Source: Azospirillum tabaci
GTDB taxonomy: Bacteria > Pseudomonadota > Alphaproteobacteria > Azospirillales > Azospirillaceae
Assembly (NCBI RefSeq): GCF_014596085.1
Contig: NZ_JACCJY010000008.1
Span: 62,001 to 126,000 of the forward strand
Direction: 5' to 3'
DNA length: 64,000 nucleotides
The notes under the pieces were generated by a model, which worked only from the letters and a program-made list of their open reading frames with translations, was not told the origin of the DNA and made no database searches. The position numbers were made by a program, and so were the translations under genes. Shown here in pieces: positions 25,135 through 34,745 of the stretch (position 1 is the first letter of the stretch; every line of letters starts with the position of its first letter).

Positions 25135-26529
25135 ATGTCGAGCAATGAGTTTGCCGACCTGTTGGTGAGCGGGGGTTCGGTCGGCACGTCCGGCATTCCG
25201 GAAGCCCTGGCGGCGCTGGAGTCGAAGATCGCGGCGGGCACCGCCAGCATCGGCGTCATCGGCCTGGGTTACGTCGGCCTGCCTTTGGCGCGGCTGTTCG
25301 CGCGGGCCGGCTTCTCGGTGACGGGCTTCGACATCGACCCGGAGAAGGTCGCCAGCCTGAACGGCGGCACCTCCTACATCGGCACCGTGTCGACCGACGA
25401 GGTGCGCGGGATGCTGGAGGAGGGCCGCTTCACGGCCACGGCGAATTTCCAGACGCTGGCCGACATGGACACCATCGTCATCTGCGTGCCGACGCCGCTG
25501 ACGCGCAACCGCGAACCGGACATGAGCTGCATCGAGGTCACCACCCGGCAGATCGCCCAGGTGCTGCGCCCCGGCCAGCTGATCGTCCTCGAATCGACCA
25601 CCTACCCCGGCACGACGCGCGAGGTGGTTCGCCCGATCCTGGAGAAGACCGGCCTCGTCAGCGGCACGGACTTCCTGCTGGCCTTCTCGCCGGAGCGCGA
25701 GGACCCCGGCAACGAAACCTTCACCACCGCCCGCATCCCGAAGATCGTCGGCGGCGAGGACCCCAACGCGCTGCGCATCGCCTGCTCGATGTACGGCCGC
25801 GCGCTGGAGCGCGTGATCCCAGTCTCGTCGCTTGAGGCGGCCGAGGCGGTGAAGCTGACCGAGAACATCTTCCGCTGCGTCAACATCGCGCTCGTCAACG
25901 AGCTGAAGGTCGTCTACGACGCGATGGGCATCGACGTATGGGAGGTGATCGAGGGCGCCAAGACCAAGCCCTTCGGCTACATGCCCTTCTACCCCGGCCC
26001 CGGCCTGGGCGGTCACTGCATTCCGATCGACCCCTTCTACCTGACCTGGAAGGCCCGCGAGTTCGACGTCGCCACCCGCTTCATCGAGCTGGCCGGCGAG
26101 ATCAACACCCGCATGCCGCATTACGTGGTGGAACGGCTGTCCCAGGCCATGGACTCGAAGCTGGGCCGCGCGCTGCGCGGGTCGCGCATCCTCGTGCTGG
26201 GCGTCGCCTACAAGAAGAACATCGAGGACATGCGCGAAAGCCCGGCGCTGAAGATCATCGATCTTCTCCAGGACCGCGGCTGCGAGGTCTTCTACTACGA
26301 CCCGCATGTGCCGGAGCTTCCGGAGACGCGCCGTCTGGCCCGCATGGCCGGCACGCCGTCGGTCGCGCTGGAGGAGATCCAGGAAGGCGCCTTCGACGCC
26401 GCGATCCTGTGCACCGACCATGACTCCTTCGATCTGAAGGCCTTCCTGGACGGTCTGCCGCTGATCGTCGACACCCGCAACGCCTTCGGCAAGGCGGGCA
26501 TCGTCGACGAGAAGATCGTGAAGGGCTGA
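25135..26529 (+). CDS. UDP-sugar 6-dehydrogenase (WbpA/WecC type)
   Basis: 464 residues. N-terminal Rossmann motif IGVIGLGYVGLPLA at about 37-50, substrate-binding segment ESTTYPGTT near 160, conserved SLEAAEAVKLTENIFRCVNIALVNEL near 223-250, and the catalytic loop GPGLGGHCIPIDP with Cys295. The enzyme makes a uronic acid nucleotide, most like UDP-N-acetylglucosaminuronate or the mannosamine form, by two NAD-dependent oxidations. It supplies an acidic sugar for the exopolysaccharide. The GAGA/GGAG ribosome site precedes ATG 25135. UDP-glucose as substrate is less likely given the WbpA-like motifs but is not excluded. Confidence 0.88.
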   Translation: MSSNEFADLLVSGGSVGTSGIPEALAALESKIAAGTASIGVIGLGYVGLPLARLFARAGFSVTGFDIDPEKVASLNGGTSYIGTVSTDEVRGMLEEGRFTATANFQTLADMDTIVICVPTPLTRNREPDMSCIEVTTRQIAQVLRPGQLIVLESTTYPGTTREVVRPILEKTGLVSGTDFLLAFSPEREDPGNETFTTARIPKIVGGEDPNALRIACSMYGRALERVIPVSSLEAAEAVKLTENIFRCVNIALVNELKVVYDAMGIDVWEVIEGAKTKPFGYMPFYPGPGLGGHCIPIDPFYLTWKAREFDVATRFIELAGEINTRMPHYVVERLSQAMDSKLGRALRGSRILVLGVAYKKNIEDMRESPALKIIDLLQDRGCEVFYYDPHVPELPETRRLARMAGTPSVALEEIQEGAFDAAILCTDHDSFDLKAFLDGLPLIVDTRNAFGKAGIVDEKIVKG

Positions 26530-26572
26530 CCGCCGGCCTGGACCCTAACCGACCGATCCTCAGGAGAATGGG

Positions 26573-28825
26573 ATGGCCGCGTACACTCATGTAGACGGAG
26601 CCCTGGGGTCCGAAGCCAGCACGCGGGAGGTCGCGCTCCGCGACCTCCTTCAGGTGCTGCGCCGGCGCCGGAGCACGATCATCGCCAGCGTCCTGTGCTG
26701 CACCGCGCTGGCCACCACCGGTGCCCTGCTCTATGAGCCGCGGTTCACCAGCCAGGCCGTGCTCATCATCGACCCGCGCACGACGGAGGTCACGGACATC
26801 AACGCCGTGATCTCCAACCTGCCGCGCGAGGCGGCGGCGATCCGGACCGAAATCGACATGATCACCTCCACCGCCACCGCCGCCAAGGTGGTGGACCGGC
26901 TGGGGCTGGTCCATGACCCGGAGTTCAACGGCGCCATCGAGCGGCCTTCGGCCATCGACCGGGCCATCGCCGGCATCAACGACACCGTCGGCTACGACCT
27001 GTCGCCGCTGCGCCAGCAGATCACCGGCTACCTGAATTCCGCCGGAATCGGCCTGAAGGAGCCGACGTCGCCGGAGAAGGAGCGCGCCGCGGTCATCGCG
27101 GACGTTCGCCGCGGCCTGTCGGCGACCAGCGACGCGCAGTCCTACACCATCGTCGTCTCCTTCAAGGCGAAGGAAGCCGACAAGGCGGCGCGCATCGCCA
27201 ACGCCTTCGTGGACGAGTATCTGCTCGACCAGCTCCAAACGAAGCAGGAGGTCACCCAGCAGGCCAACAAGTGGCTGGAGGACCGCATCAACGAACTTCG
27301 CTCCCAGGTCGAGGTGTCGGACAAGGCGGTGCAGGACTACCGCGCGCAGCAGGGCCTCGTGCTCGGCAGCGCCGGCGGCGAGACCTTCCTGTCGCAGCAG
27401 TTGGCCGAGCTGAACCGCGCCCTGGTCGTCGCCCAGACGGAGCGCGGCCGGGCGGAGGCGCGGGCGCAGAACGCCCGGATCGTCGCGCGCAGCCCGACCG
27501 AGGGCAACGCCGCCGAGGTGCTCGGCTCGCCGCTGATCCAGCGGCTGGGCGAGGAGGAATCGGGCATCGCGCGGCGGCTGGCCGAATACCGCACCCGCTA
27601 CGGCGACCAGCATCCGGCGGTGCAGGCCTACGTCAACCAGTTGACGAACCTGCGCCAGAAGATGCGTGAGGAAGCCACCAAGATCATGGCGGTCATCAAC
27701 AACGAGGTCGAGATCGCCCGCGCCCGCGAGCGCGAGCTTGAGGCCGCGTTGAAGAAGCTGACCGCCGAAACCGCCGGCGAGCTGGGCGCCAACGTCCGTC
27801 TGGCGCAGCTTCAGCGCGAAGCCGACGCCAACCGCCGCGTCTATGAAGGGCTGCTCCAGCGTCTCGTCGAAACGCGCGAGCAAGGCGACCTTCAGCAGCG
27901 CGACGCCCGCGTCGTGTCCAAGGCGGAACCGCCGCTGGAGCCGTCGACGCCGGGCAAGAAGCTGTTCGTCGGCGGCGGTCTGGCCGTGGGCCTGCTGATC
28001 GGCATGTTCCTGGCCTTCCTGCGCGACCATCTGAACAAGACCTTCCGCAACACCCAGCATGTGGAAGAGACGATCGGCGTGCCGGCCATCGGGCTGGTGC
28101 CGTCCCTGCCGCACCACAAGAACGCCAAGCCGGAGGACTACGTCCTCGATCGTCCGCGGTCGGAGTACAGCGAGGCGGTGCGCGCCATCGGCGTGTCGCT
28201 CTACGCCCGCGGCGCCCTGAACACCGGCAGCGTGGTGATGGTGACCTCCGCCGTTCCCGGCGAGGGCAAGACCACCGTCTGCCTGACCCTGGCGCGCATG
28301 CTGGCGGCGTCCGGCCGGCGGGTTCTGCTTCTGGAATGCGACCTGCGCTGCCCGCGCATCGGGAACGTGCTGGGCGACAACGCGCCGGGCGACCTGAGCG
28401 ACCTGATCGTCGGCAAGGCGGAATGGCAGGACGTGGTCCAGGTGGATGGCCGCAGCGGACTGCACTACGTCGTCGGCCGCCCGCATTGCGACCACCCGCA
28501 GGAGCTTCTGGGGTCGGAGAAGCTGGCGAGCATCATCAAGTTCGCCTCGCTCGAATACGACTGCGTCATCCTCGACACCCCGCCGATGGCGGTCGTGGCG
28601 GACGCGGGCGTGCTGACCCGGTCGGCGACGGAATGCCTGTTCGTGGTGCGCTGGGAGCAGACGCCGCGCGCCGTCGTCCAGCGGGCCATCGACCGGCTGA
28701 CCGAGCTGGGCCGCGACGTGACCAGCGTCGTGCTGAGCCGGGTGGACCTGAAGAAGCTGGCCCGCACCGACGCGTCGGAAGAGGCCTACGGCATGAACGA
28801 GGCGCGCCGCTACTACACGCGCTGA
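26573..28825 (+). CDS. Wzc/ExoP-like polysaccharide co-polymerase with BY-kinase domain
   Basis: 750 residues. Two membrane helices (about 38-56 and 465-483) bracket a large periplasmic part with a Wzz domain and coiled coils (KQEVTQQANKWLEDRINELRSQVEVSDKAVQDYR). The cytoplasmic kinase has Walker A PGEGKTT near 561, A-prime LLLECDLRCPR near 585 and B VILDTPP near 665. The C-terminus holds Tyr739, Tyr747 and Tyr748, a short phosphotyrosine cluster. Chain-length control and export of a Wzx/Wzy-type polymer is the expected job. It follows the dehydrogenase by 43 bases, probably one operon. Confidence 0.92.
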   Translation: MAAYTHVDGALGSEASTREVALRDLLQVLRRRRSTIIASVLCCTALATTGALLYEPRFTSQAVLIIDPRTTEVTDINAVISNLPREAAAIRTEIDMITSTATAAKVVDRLGLVHDPEFNGAIERPSAIDRAIAGINDTVGYDLSPLRQQITGYLNSAGIGLKEPTSPEKERAAVIADVRRGLSATSDAQSYTIVVSFKAKEADKAARIANAFVDEYLLDQLQTKQEVTQQANKWLEDRINELRSQVEVSDKAVQDYRAQQGLVLGSAGGETFLSQQLAELNRALVVAQTERGRAEARAQNARIVARSPTEGNAAEVLGSPLIQRLGEEESGIARRLAEYRTRYGDQHPAVQAYVNQLTNLRQKMREEATKIMAVINNEVEIARARERELEAALKKLTAETAGELGANVRLAQLQREADANRRVYEGLLQRLVETREQGDLQQRDARVVSKAEPPLEPSTPGKKLFVGGGLAVGLLIGMFLAFLRDHLNKTFRNTQHVEETIGVPAIGLVPSLPHHKNAKPEDYVLDRPRSEYSEAVRAIGVSLYARGALNTGSVVMVTSAVPGEGKTTVCLTLARMLAASGRRVLLLECDLRCPRIGNVLGDNAPGDLSDLIVGKAEWQDVVQVDGRSGLHYVVGRPHCDHPQELLGSEKLASIIKFASLEYDCVILDTPPMAVVADAGVLTRSATECLFVVRWEQTPRAVVQRAIDRLTELGRDVTSVVLSRVDLKKLARTDASEEAYGMNEARRYYTR

Positions 28826-28922
28826 CCATGACGTGACGGCGGAAACGCCCGGCGCCCCGGCGGCCGGGCGTTTCCGTACCCCCGGGCAGGAGTTGACCCA
28901 GGGGGTTCATCGGGGGAACAGG

Positions 28923-30353
28923 ATGAGTGCAACGCCATTTCCGCGAAACCGAGCCGCTCTGGCGGCGGCGCCCGCTGCGGACGCGCCGCCCGCCCGGCCA
29001 CGGACGCCGCTCCTGCGCAGCGCGGCCGATCTCACGCCCAGCCTGTTCGATCAGGTGGTGTGCGCCATCGGCCTGATCCTGCTGTGGGACGCTCTGCTGT
29101 CGGTGATGATGTCCGCGCCCTCGCAGCGCTTCATCCTGCGCGCGGGCGGCGCGCCGGAATCCTCCGGCGACACCATCAAGCAGCTCATCTTCGCCGGCCT
29201 CTACGCCACGGCCCTGCTGCGGATCGTCATGCTCCACGGCGTCCGGGCCTTCCGCTATCTCAGCATTCCCATGGCCCTCATGGTGGTGTTGGCCATCGCG
29301 TCCAGCCAGTGGTCGCATGACCCGTCGCTGACCATCCGCCGCAGCGTGGCCCTGGTCGGCACGACCATCTTCGGCCTCTATGTCGGCCTGTCCTACGGCG
29401 AGGTCGCCCTGGCCCGGCTGATCCACCGCGCGGTCTTCGTCCTGGCGGTGCTGAGCGCGCTGCTGGCGGTCGGCCTGCCGAGCTACGGCCTGATGCCGGC
29501 GGAGCAGGGATCGCAGTGGCGCGGCGTCTTTTCCCACAAGAACGGCCTGGGCGACGCCATGGCTTTCGGCCTCACCGCCGGGCTGTTCGTCCTGCGCTCC
29601 CGCCCGGTGACCGACACCATGGCGCTGGTCTGGCGGCTGGGCACCTTCGCCATCATGGCCGGCTGCCTCGCCATGTCCGGCTCCGCCACGGCGCTGATCG
29701 TCGCCACGGCCGGCATGACGCTGGTGATGCTGGTCACCCACCGGCAGGACGCCGGGTCGCTGGCGCTGGAGCTGTACGGCGGCACCATGGTCATCATGCT
29801 GGCCGCCATCTTCGCGCTGCTGAACCTGGAAAGCATCGTCGCGCTGCTCGGCCGCGACATCACGCTGACCGGGCGCACGCTGATCTGGGACTTCGCGATC
29901 CGGATGATCGAGCAGCAGCCGGTGCTGGGCTACGGCTTCAGCGCCTTCTGGTCGGGGCTGGACGCGCCGGGCGCGCTGTTCTGGCGCACCTCAGGCCGCT
30001 TCGACATCCACGCCCACAACGGCTTCATCCAGACGACGCTGGACGTCGGCCTGCTCGGCCTCGGCCTCTTCCTGGTGGCCTACGTGATCTACCTGTCGCG
30101 GATCGCCCGGATCGTCCCGGTCGACCGCAGCGGGGCGGCGCGCTGGCACATCGTCTTCGCCATGATGCTCCTGCTGGGCAACGTCGCCGAGAGCAGCCTG
30201 CTGATCCAGAACGGCCTGCTGTGGTTCCTCTTCACCGCCTTCCAGACGCGGCTGGCCAAGACGGTCCACGCCCATGCCCTGACGCCGCGTCCGTCGGCGG
30301 GACGGCGGCCCAAGCTGCAGAACGGCATCCCGGTGGCGGAGTCGCGGTCATGA
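28923..30353 (+). CDS. Wzy/ExoQ-like polysaccharide polymerase (O-antigen ligase family)
   Basis: 476 residues from ATG 28923. At least ten membrane segments are visible. The Wzy_C/O-antigen ligase signature appears as QWRGVFSHKNGLGDAMAFGL (about 197-216), followed by SATALIVA, GRTLIWDFAIRMIEQQPVLGYGFSAFW and HAHNGFIQTTLDVGLLGLGLF. The N-terminal 35 residues are Ala/Pro-rich and cytoplasmic. It joins repeat units in the periplasm. The stop codon overlaps the flippase start (ATGA, 30350-30353). ExoQ of succinoglycan is the closest named relative by memory. Confidence 0.88.
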   Translation: MSATPFPRNRAALAAAPAADAPPARPRTPLLRSAADLTPSLFDQVVCAIGLILLWDALLSVMMSAPSQRFILRAGGAPESSGDTIKQLIFAGLYATALLRIVMLHGVRAFRYLSIPMALMVVLAIASSQWSHDPSLTIRRSVALVGTTIFGLYVGLSYGEVALARLIHRAVFVLAVLSALLAVGLPSYGLMPAEQGSQWRGVFSHKNGLGDAMAFGLTAGLFVLRSRPVTDTMALVWRLGTFAIMAGCLAMSGSATALIVATAGMTLVMLVTHRQDAGSLALELYGGTMVIMLAAIFALLNLESIVALLGRDITLTGRTLIWDFAIRMIEQQPVLGYGFSAFWSGLDAPGALFWRTSGRFDIHAHNGFIQTTLDVGLLGLGLFLVAYVIYLSRIARIVPVDRSGAARWHIVFAMMLLLGNVAESSLLIQNGLLWFLFTAFQTRLAKTVHAHALTPRPSAGRRPKLQNGIPVAESRS

Positions 30354-31783
30354 TGTCGAGCGGCTTCGCCTTCTTCGCGACCCGGATCGCCGTCGGCATC
30401 CTGGGATTCGCGGCGGTCGCGGTCTTCTCGCGCATCGTCACGCCGGAGGCCTACGGCCATTACGCGCTGGTGATGGCGGCGGCGGCGGCGATCAACGCCT
30501 GCGGCTTCTCCTGGATGGGCCTGTTCGTCCTGCGCAAATGCGGCAGCGACGCGGCGGAGCGGGACGCCTGGCTCTCCACCGTGGTCACCGCCTTCCTGGT
30601 GGTGGCCTGCGGGGTGCTCGCCATCCTGGGCGCGGTGGTCGCCTTCTACCCCGGCATGAACGGCATCGACTATGTGCTGTATCTGCCGGTCATCGCGATC
30701 CTGATCTCCTGGTTCGACCTGTCGATCCAGATGTCGCGGGCGCGGCTGAAGGGCTCCGTCTTCGCGGCCAAGTCCTTCGCCAAGGCGCTGTTCGGGCTGG
30801 CGCTCGGCTCCGCCTTCGTGCTGATCGGCTGGAAGGAGGAGGGGCTGCTGCTCGGCACCAGCATCGGCTTCCTGCTGGTCACCGCGATCTGGCTGCGCTC
30901 CGACCTGAAGGGCATCTCGCTGCGCTGGCCGGCGCGGGAGCGGGTCGGCCTGCTGCTGACCTTCGGCGGCCCGCTGATGCTGAGCCTGATGGTCGGCTGG
31001 GCGCTCGATTTCGCCGACCGCTTCCTGATCTACTGGTTCATCGGCGAGGCGGCGGCCGGTGCCTACGCCATGGCCTTCGACCTCGCCAAGCAGCCGATCA
31101 TGCTGGTGGCGTCGGCGGCCTCGCTGGTCACGTTGCCGATGGCGTCGCGCGCCTTCGACAGCGCCGGCCCGCGCGCCGCGCGCCCGATCATGGCGCAGAA
31201 CCTGACGATCCTCCTGCTGGTCTGCCTGCCCCTGGTGCTCATGGAGGTCATCTCCGCCCAGGGGATCGTCGGGCTGCTGCTCGGCGAGGCGTACCGCGAG
31301 ACGGGTGCGGCGATCATGCCGCTCGTCGCCCTGTCGGTCTTCATCAGCATCCTGCGCATCTACCACTTCGACCTGTCGCTGCACCTGACCAAGAAGACCG
31401 GCTACATCCTGAAGCTCACCATGCTGACGGCGGTGCTGAACATCGGCGCCAACCTGTTCCTGATCCCGCGCTTCGGGGTGATCGGAGCGGCCTACGGCTC
31501 GCTGGCGGCGCAGCTCGGCTGGGTGGTGGCCGCGACCATCCTGATGCCGCGCGCCGGCGTCCTGGCGGTGCCGGTGAAGGATCTTCTGAAGGTGACCACC
31601 GCCGCCCTGCTCTTCGCCGCCGGGCTGAAGATCGCGGCGATGGAAAGCGACCTGCTGCTCGTCCAGCTCGCCCCGGCGGGCAGCCTCTATCTGCTGGCCC
31701 TGGCCGTGCTCAACCCCGCCAACCTGATGGGTCAGGTGCGGATCGCGCTGGCCCGGCTGAAACGCACCCGATCCCCGGCATGA
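30350..31783 (+). CDS. Wzx-like oligosaccharide flippase (MOP superfamily)
   Basis: 477 residues with 12 or more membrane segments. Start ATG 30350 overlaps the polymerase stop. Typical flippase features: RIVTPEAYGHYAL near 26-38 and FADRFLIYWFIGEAAAGAYAMAFDLAKQP near 222-250. It carries the lipid-linked repeat unit across the inner membrane. Together with the polymerase and Wzc-like protein it makes the pathway Wzx/Wzy dependent. Confidence 0.88.
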   Translation: MMSSGFAFFATRIAVGILGFAAVAVFSRIVTPEAYGHYALVMAAAAAINACGFSWMGLFVLRKCGSDAAERDAWLSTVVTAFLVVACGVLAILGAVVAFYPGMNGIDYVLYLPVIAILISWFDLSIQMSRARLKGSVFAAKSFAKALFGLALGSAFVLIGWKEEGLLLGTSIGFLLVTAIWLRSDLKGISLRWPARERVGLLLTFGGPLMLSLMVGWALDFADRFLIYWFIGEAAAGAYAMAFDLAKQPIMLVASAASLVTLPMASRAFDSAGPRAARPIMAQNLTILLLVCLPLVLMEVISAQGIVGLLLGEAYRETGAAIMPLVALSVFISILRIYHFDLSLHLTKKTGYILKLTMLTAVLNIGANLFLIPRFGVIGAAYGSLAAQLGWVVAATILMPRAGVLAVPVKDLLKVTTAALLFAAGLKIAAMESDLLLVQLAPAGSLYLLALAVLNPANLMGQVRIALARLKRTRSPA

Positions 31784-31818
31784 ACCCCATGAACAGGCGT
31801 GAGGAAGGAACAGGCATC

Positions 31819-32742
31819 ATGTCGAAAAAGCTGGTGGTTTGCGTGTGCACCTACCGCAGGCCGAAGGATCTCCACCGCACGCTGCTGTCGCTGGAGGGGC
31901 TGACCTTCAACCCCGACGCCCCGCTGGACGTCGAAGTGCTGGTGGTGGACAACGACCCGGCGCGCTCCGCCGAACCGCTGTGCCGCGAACTGGCGCAGGA
32001 CTGGCGCTTCCCCATCCGCTACGCGGCGGAGCCGGTGCCGGGCATTCCCGCCGCCCGCAACCGCTGCCTGGACGAGACCACGGACGCCGACCTGATCGCC
32101 TTCATCGACGACGACGAGGTGGCGAGCCCCGGCTGGCTGGACTGGCTGGTGACGGCCATGGAGCGCACCGGCGCCGCCGTGGTCGCCGGCCCGGTCCTGC
32201 CGATCTACGAGAAGCGCCCGCCCGATTGGCTGACCAAGGGCCGCTTCCACGATCTGCAGCGCATGCCCACGGGCAGCGAACCGGCCTATTGCGCCACCGG
32301 CAACGTGCTGTTCCGCCGCTCCATCCTGAAGGGCGGCGTGCGCTTCGACCCGGAGCTGAGCCTGTCCGGCGGCAGCGACGTGCTGTTCTTCGAGCAGATC
32401 CGCCGCCAGGGCCACCGCATCGTCTGGTGCGACGAAGCGACCATCGAGGAGCATGTGCCGGCCAGCCGCATGACCGCGCGCTGGATCCTGCGCCGGGCCT
32501 TTCGCCTGGGCACCTGCGTGTCGCTGACCGAGGCCAAGCTGAACGGCCAGCGCCGCACGCTGGTCAAGCGCTCCACGCTCGGCCTTGCGCACATCGCGCT
32601 GAACCTCGCCGCCCTGCCGCTGGTGCCGATGGTGATGGCCTTCGACACGAGCTGGCCGATCCGCCGGCTCCAGAAAATCTGCGTCGGCAGCGGCTATCTC
32701 TACGGCCTGATGGGCTTCCAATATCTGGAGTACAAGCGATGA
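31819..32742 (+). CDS. Family 2 glycosyltransferase
   Basis: 307 residues from ATG 31819 (GAGGAAGGAA upstream). VVCVCTYRRPKDLHRTLLSLEG opens the GT-A fold; VLVVDNDPA and GIPAARNRCLD follow, and the metal motif is AFIDDDEVASPGWLDWL near 95-110. C-terminal TARWILRRAFRLG and a hydrophobic stretch (about 255-275) suggest membrane association. Its stop codon overlaps the next glycosyltransferase start. Donor and acceptor unknown. Confidence 0.88.
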   Translation: MSKKLVVCVCTYRRPKDLHRTLLSLEGLTFNPDAPLDVEVLVVDNDPARSAEPLCRELAQDWRFPIRYAAEPVPGIPAARNRCLDETTDADLIAFIDDDEVASPGWLDWLVTAMERTGAAVVAGPVLPIYEKRPPDWLTKGRFHDLQRMPTGSEPAYCATGNVLFRRSILKGGVRFDPELSLSGGSDVLFFEQIRRQGHRIVWCDEATIEEHVPASRMTARWILRRAFRLGTCVSLTEAKLNGQRRTLVKRSTLGLAHIALNLAALPLVPMVMAFDTSWPIRRLQKICVGSGYLYGLMGFQYLEYKR

Positions 32743-33725
32743 AGGACGTTGAGGTGAACGGCGGAAAGGCGAAGGGCGGGACGGCGGAAGCCCCGCCCGT
32801 CACCGTCAGCGCGGTCATCCCGACGCGCAACCGTCCGCATCTCGTGCTGAACGCCGTCGAGAGCGTGCGCGCCCAGACGCTCAAGGACGTCGAGATCGTC
32901 GTCGTCGTCGACGGGCCGGACCCCGCCACCGTCGCGGCGCTGGAGGCGGTGGAGGACCGCCGCCTGCGCATCGTGCAGAACCCGGCGTCGCTCGGTCCCG
33001 CGGGGGCGCGCAACGCCGGTGTGCAGGCGGCGCTGGGCGAGTGGATCGCTTTCCTGGACGACGACGATTCCTGGGCGCCGGAGAAGCTGGAACGCCAGCT
33101 CGCCGCCGCCAAAGCGTCGGGCGCCAAGCTGCCGGTGGTCTCCTGCAGCACCAGCGTCAGCATCGGCGAGCGCCGCTACGTCTGGCCGCAGCGCCGGCCG
33201 GAGCCGGGCGAGCCGATCAGCGATTACCTGATCGACCGCCGCAGCCCGCTGTCCCGCCCTGGCTATCTCGCCACCCCGACCATCATGGTACCGCGCTCGC
33301 TGGCGCTCGCCGTGCCGATGCCGGACTACCGCCATTTCGAGGATTGGGGCTGGCTGTTCCGGGCGCTCGACCAGCCGGGGGCCGAGCTGGTCTTCGTCGA
33401 CGAGCCGCTGTGCTTCGTGGAGATCGACGAGGGCCGCGCCTCGCTGCATTCGGTGGACGACTGGCGCCAAGCCTTCGAATGGGCGCGCACGCACCGTCCG
33501 CTGATGACCGGCAACGCCTACGCCGCCTTCCTGATGACCAAGGTCGTCGGCATGGCCCGCCGCGAGGGTGACTGGAACGCCGTCCGCCGCCTGCTGGCCG
33601 AGGCGACGCGGGCGGGCGACCCGAAGATGCGGCATTACCTGATGTTCTTCGGGACCTGCGTGGTGCCGCCGTCCTTCCACCGCCGGGTGCGCGCGGCAAC
33701 CCATTCGGACGCCGCGACGGCGTGA
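32739..33725 (+). CDS. Family 2 glycosyltransferase, last gene of the exopolysaccharide operon
   Basis: 328 residues from ATG 32739 (ATGA overlap). VSAVIPTRNRPHLVLNAVESVRAQ and IVVVVDGPD begin the GT-A domain; PAGARNAG and AFLDDDDSWAPEKLERQL hold the acidic metal-binding residues. FEDWGWLFRALDQPG lies in the acceptor part. A strong double hairpin (33753-33831) follows and probably ends the run of genes from 25.1 kb. Confidence 0.88.
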   Translation: MKDVEVNGGKAKGGTAEAPPVTVSAVIPTRNRPHLVLNAVESVRAQTLKDVEIVVVVDGPDPATVAALEAVEDRRLRIVQNPASLGPAGARNAGVQAALGEWIAFLDDDDSWAPEKLERQLAAAKASGAKLPVVSCSTSVSIGERRYVWPQRRPEPGEPISDYLIDRRSPLSRPGYLATPTIMVPRSLALAVPMPDYRHFEDWGWLFRALDQPGAELVFVDEPLCFVEIDEGRASLHSVDDWRQAFEWARTHRPLMTGNAYAAFLMTKVVGMARREGDWNAVRRLLAEATRAGDPKMRHYLMFFGTCVVPPSFHRRVRAATHSDAATA

Positions 33726-33752
33726 GGCCAGTTCAGACGTTGCGGAGTTTTG

Positions 33753-33831
33753 CCCCCACCCTAACCCTCCCCCGCAGGGGAGGAGACTGCCTCTCCCTCC
33801 CCCGCCCAGCGGGGGAGGGCCAGGGTGGGGG
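33753..33831. repeat. Compound GC-rich inverted repeat between convergent genes
   Basis: Outer arms CCCCCACCCT (33753-33762) and AGGGTGGGGG (33822-33831) enclose an inner stem CCCTCCCCC (33795-33803) with GGGGGAGGG (33811-33819). It sits between the convergent glycosyltransferase and AEC transporter genes and can end both transcripts. Confidence 0.75.
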
Positions 33832-33852
33832 AAATCAACTCCCCTGCCCTCT

Positions 33853-34743
33853 TCACATCACCACGGCCAACAGCAGCGGCAGCGTCAGGAACGACAGCGC
33901 CGTGGACCCTAGCACCATCCCGGCGACCTCCTGCGGCGCGTTGTTGTAGCGCAGCGCCCAGAGGTAGTTGAACACCGCCACCGGCATGGTGCTTTCCAGC
34001 AGCACGACGCCGCGCATCGTGCCCTCCAGGTCCAGCGCCTCAACCACCGTCAGCCCGGCGGCGAAGCCGAGCAGCAGGCGGAGCGCCGACATGGCCAGCG
34101 AGCGCAGCATTCCCTGCATCCGCAGCCCTGCCAGGGCCACCCCCAGCGAGAACAGCATCAGCGGCACCGCGCAGTTGCCGAGCAGCGTCGTTGTGTTGGT
34201 CACCCATTGCGGCGGTTGGAGGCCGGTCATCAGGACCAGCACGGCCAGCGCGACCGCGTAGATCACCGGGGTGCGCAGCACCTGCTTGGCGTCCGTGCGC
34301 CCCGCCGCCAGGGCCGGGCCGATGGTGAACTGCAGGACGGCGAGCGTCGCGAAGAACAGCACCGCCAGCCCCATCCCGGTTTCCCCGAAGGCGAACAGGC
34401 AGACGGGAATGCCCATGTTGCCGCCGTTGGGGAAGCTGAGCGCCGGCAGATAGACGCGCAGCGGCAAACGGCTGGCGAGCAGGATCGGCGTCGCCATCAA
34501 CCCGGCCAGCGCCATGCTCCCGACCGAGGCCACCGCCATGGTCAGCAGATCGTCCCCTCCCAACGTCAGGCGGGCCAGCGAGGAGAAGACCAGGCAGGGG
34601 GTGGAAACGTTGATCGCGAAGGTGGTGATGAAGGCGCTGTCGTAGGGCAGCTTGGCGCGGCTCCAGCCGAAGCCGAGGGCGGCAATCAGGAACACCGGCA
34701 CGACGACCGCGGCGATGCTGGACAGGGGGGCGAGCAGATCCAT
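33853..34743 (-). CDS. AEC-family auxin/malonate-type transporter
   Basis: 296 residues, about ten membrane segments in two inverted halves (AALGFGWSRAKLPYDSAFITTFAINVSTPCLVFSSLA in the first, VALAVLVLMTGLQPPQWV in the middle). The conserved FPNGGNMGIPVCLFAFG lies near 107-123 and NYLWALRYN near 255-263. ATG 34743 follows the hydroxypyruvate isomerase stop by 2 bases, so the two are one operon. A small organic acid linked to glyoxylate or hydroxypyruvate metabolism is a reasonable substrate guess. Confidence 0.87.
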   Translation of the reverse strand: MDLLAPLSSIAAVVVPVFLIAALGFGWSRAKLPYDSAFITTFAINVSTPCLVFSSLARLTLGGDDLLTMAVASVGSMALAGLMATPILLASRLPLRVYLPALSFPNGGNMGIPVCLFAFGETGMGLAVLFFATLAVLQFTIGPALAAGRTDAKQVLRTPVIYAVALAVLVLMTGLQPPQWVTNTTTLLGNCAVPLMLFSLGVALAGLRMQGMLRSLAMSALRLLLGFAAGLTVVEALDLEGTMRGVVLLESTMPVAVFNYLWALRYNNAPQEVAGMVLGSTALSFLTLPLLLAVVM

Positions 34744-34745
34744 GG

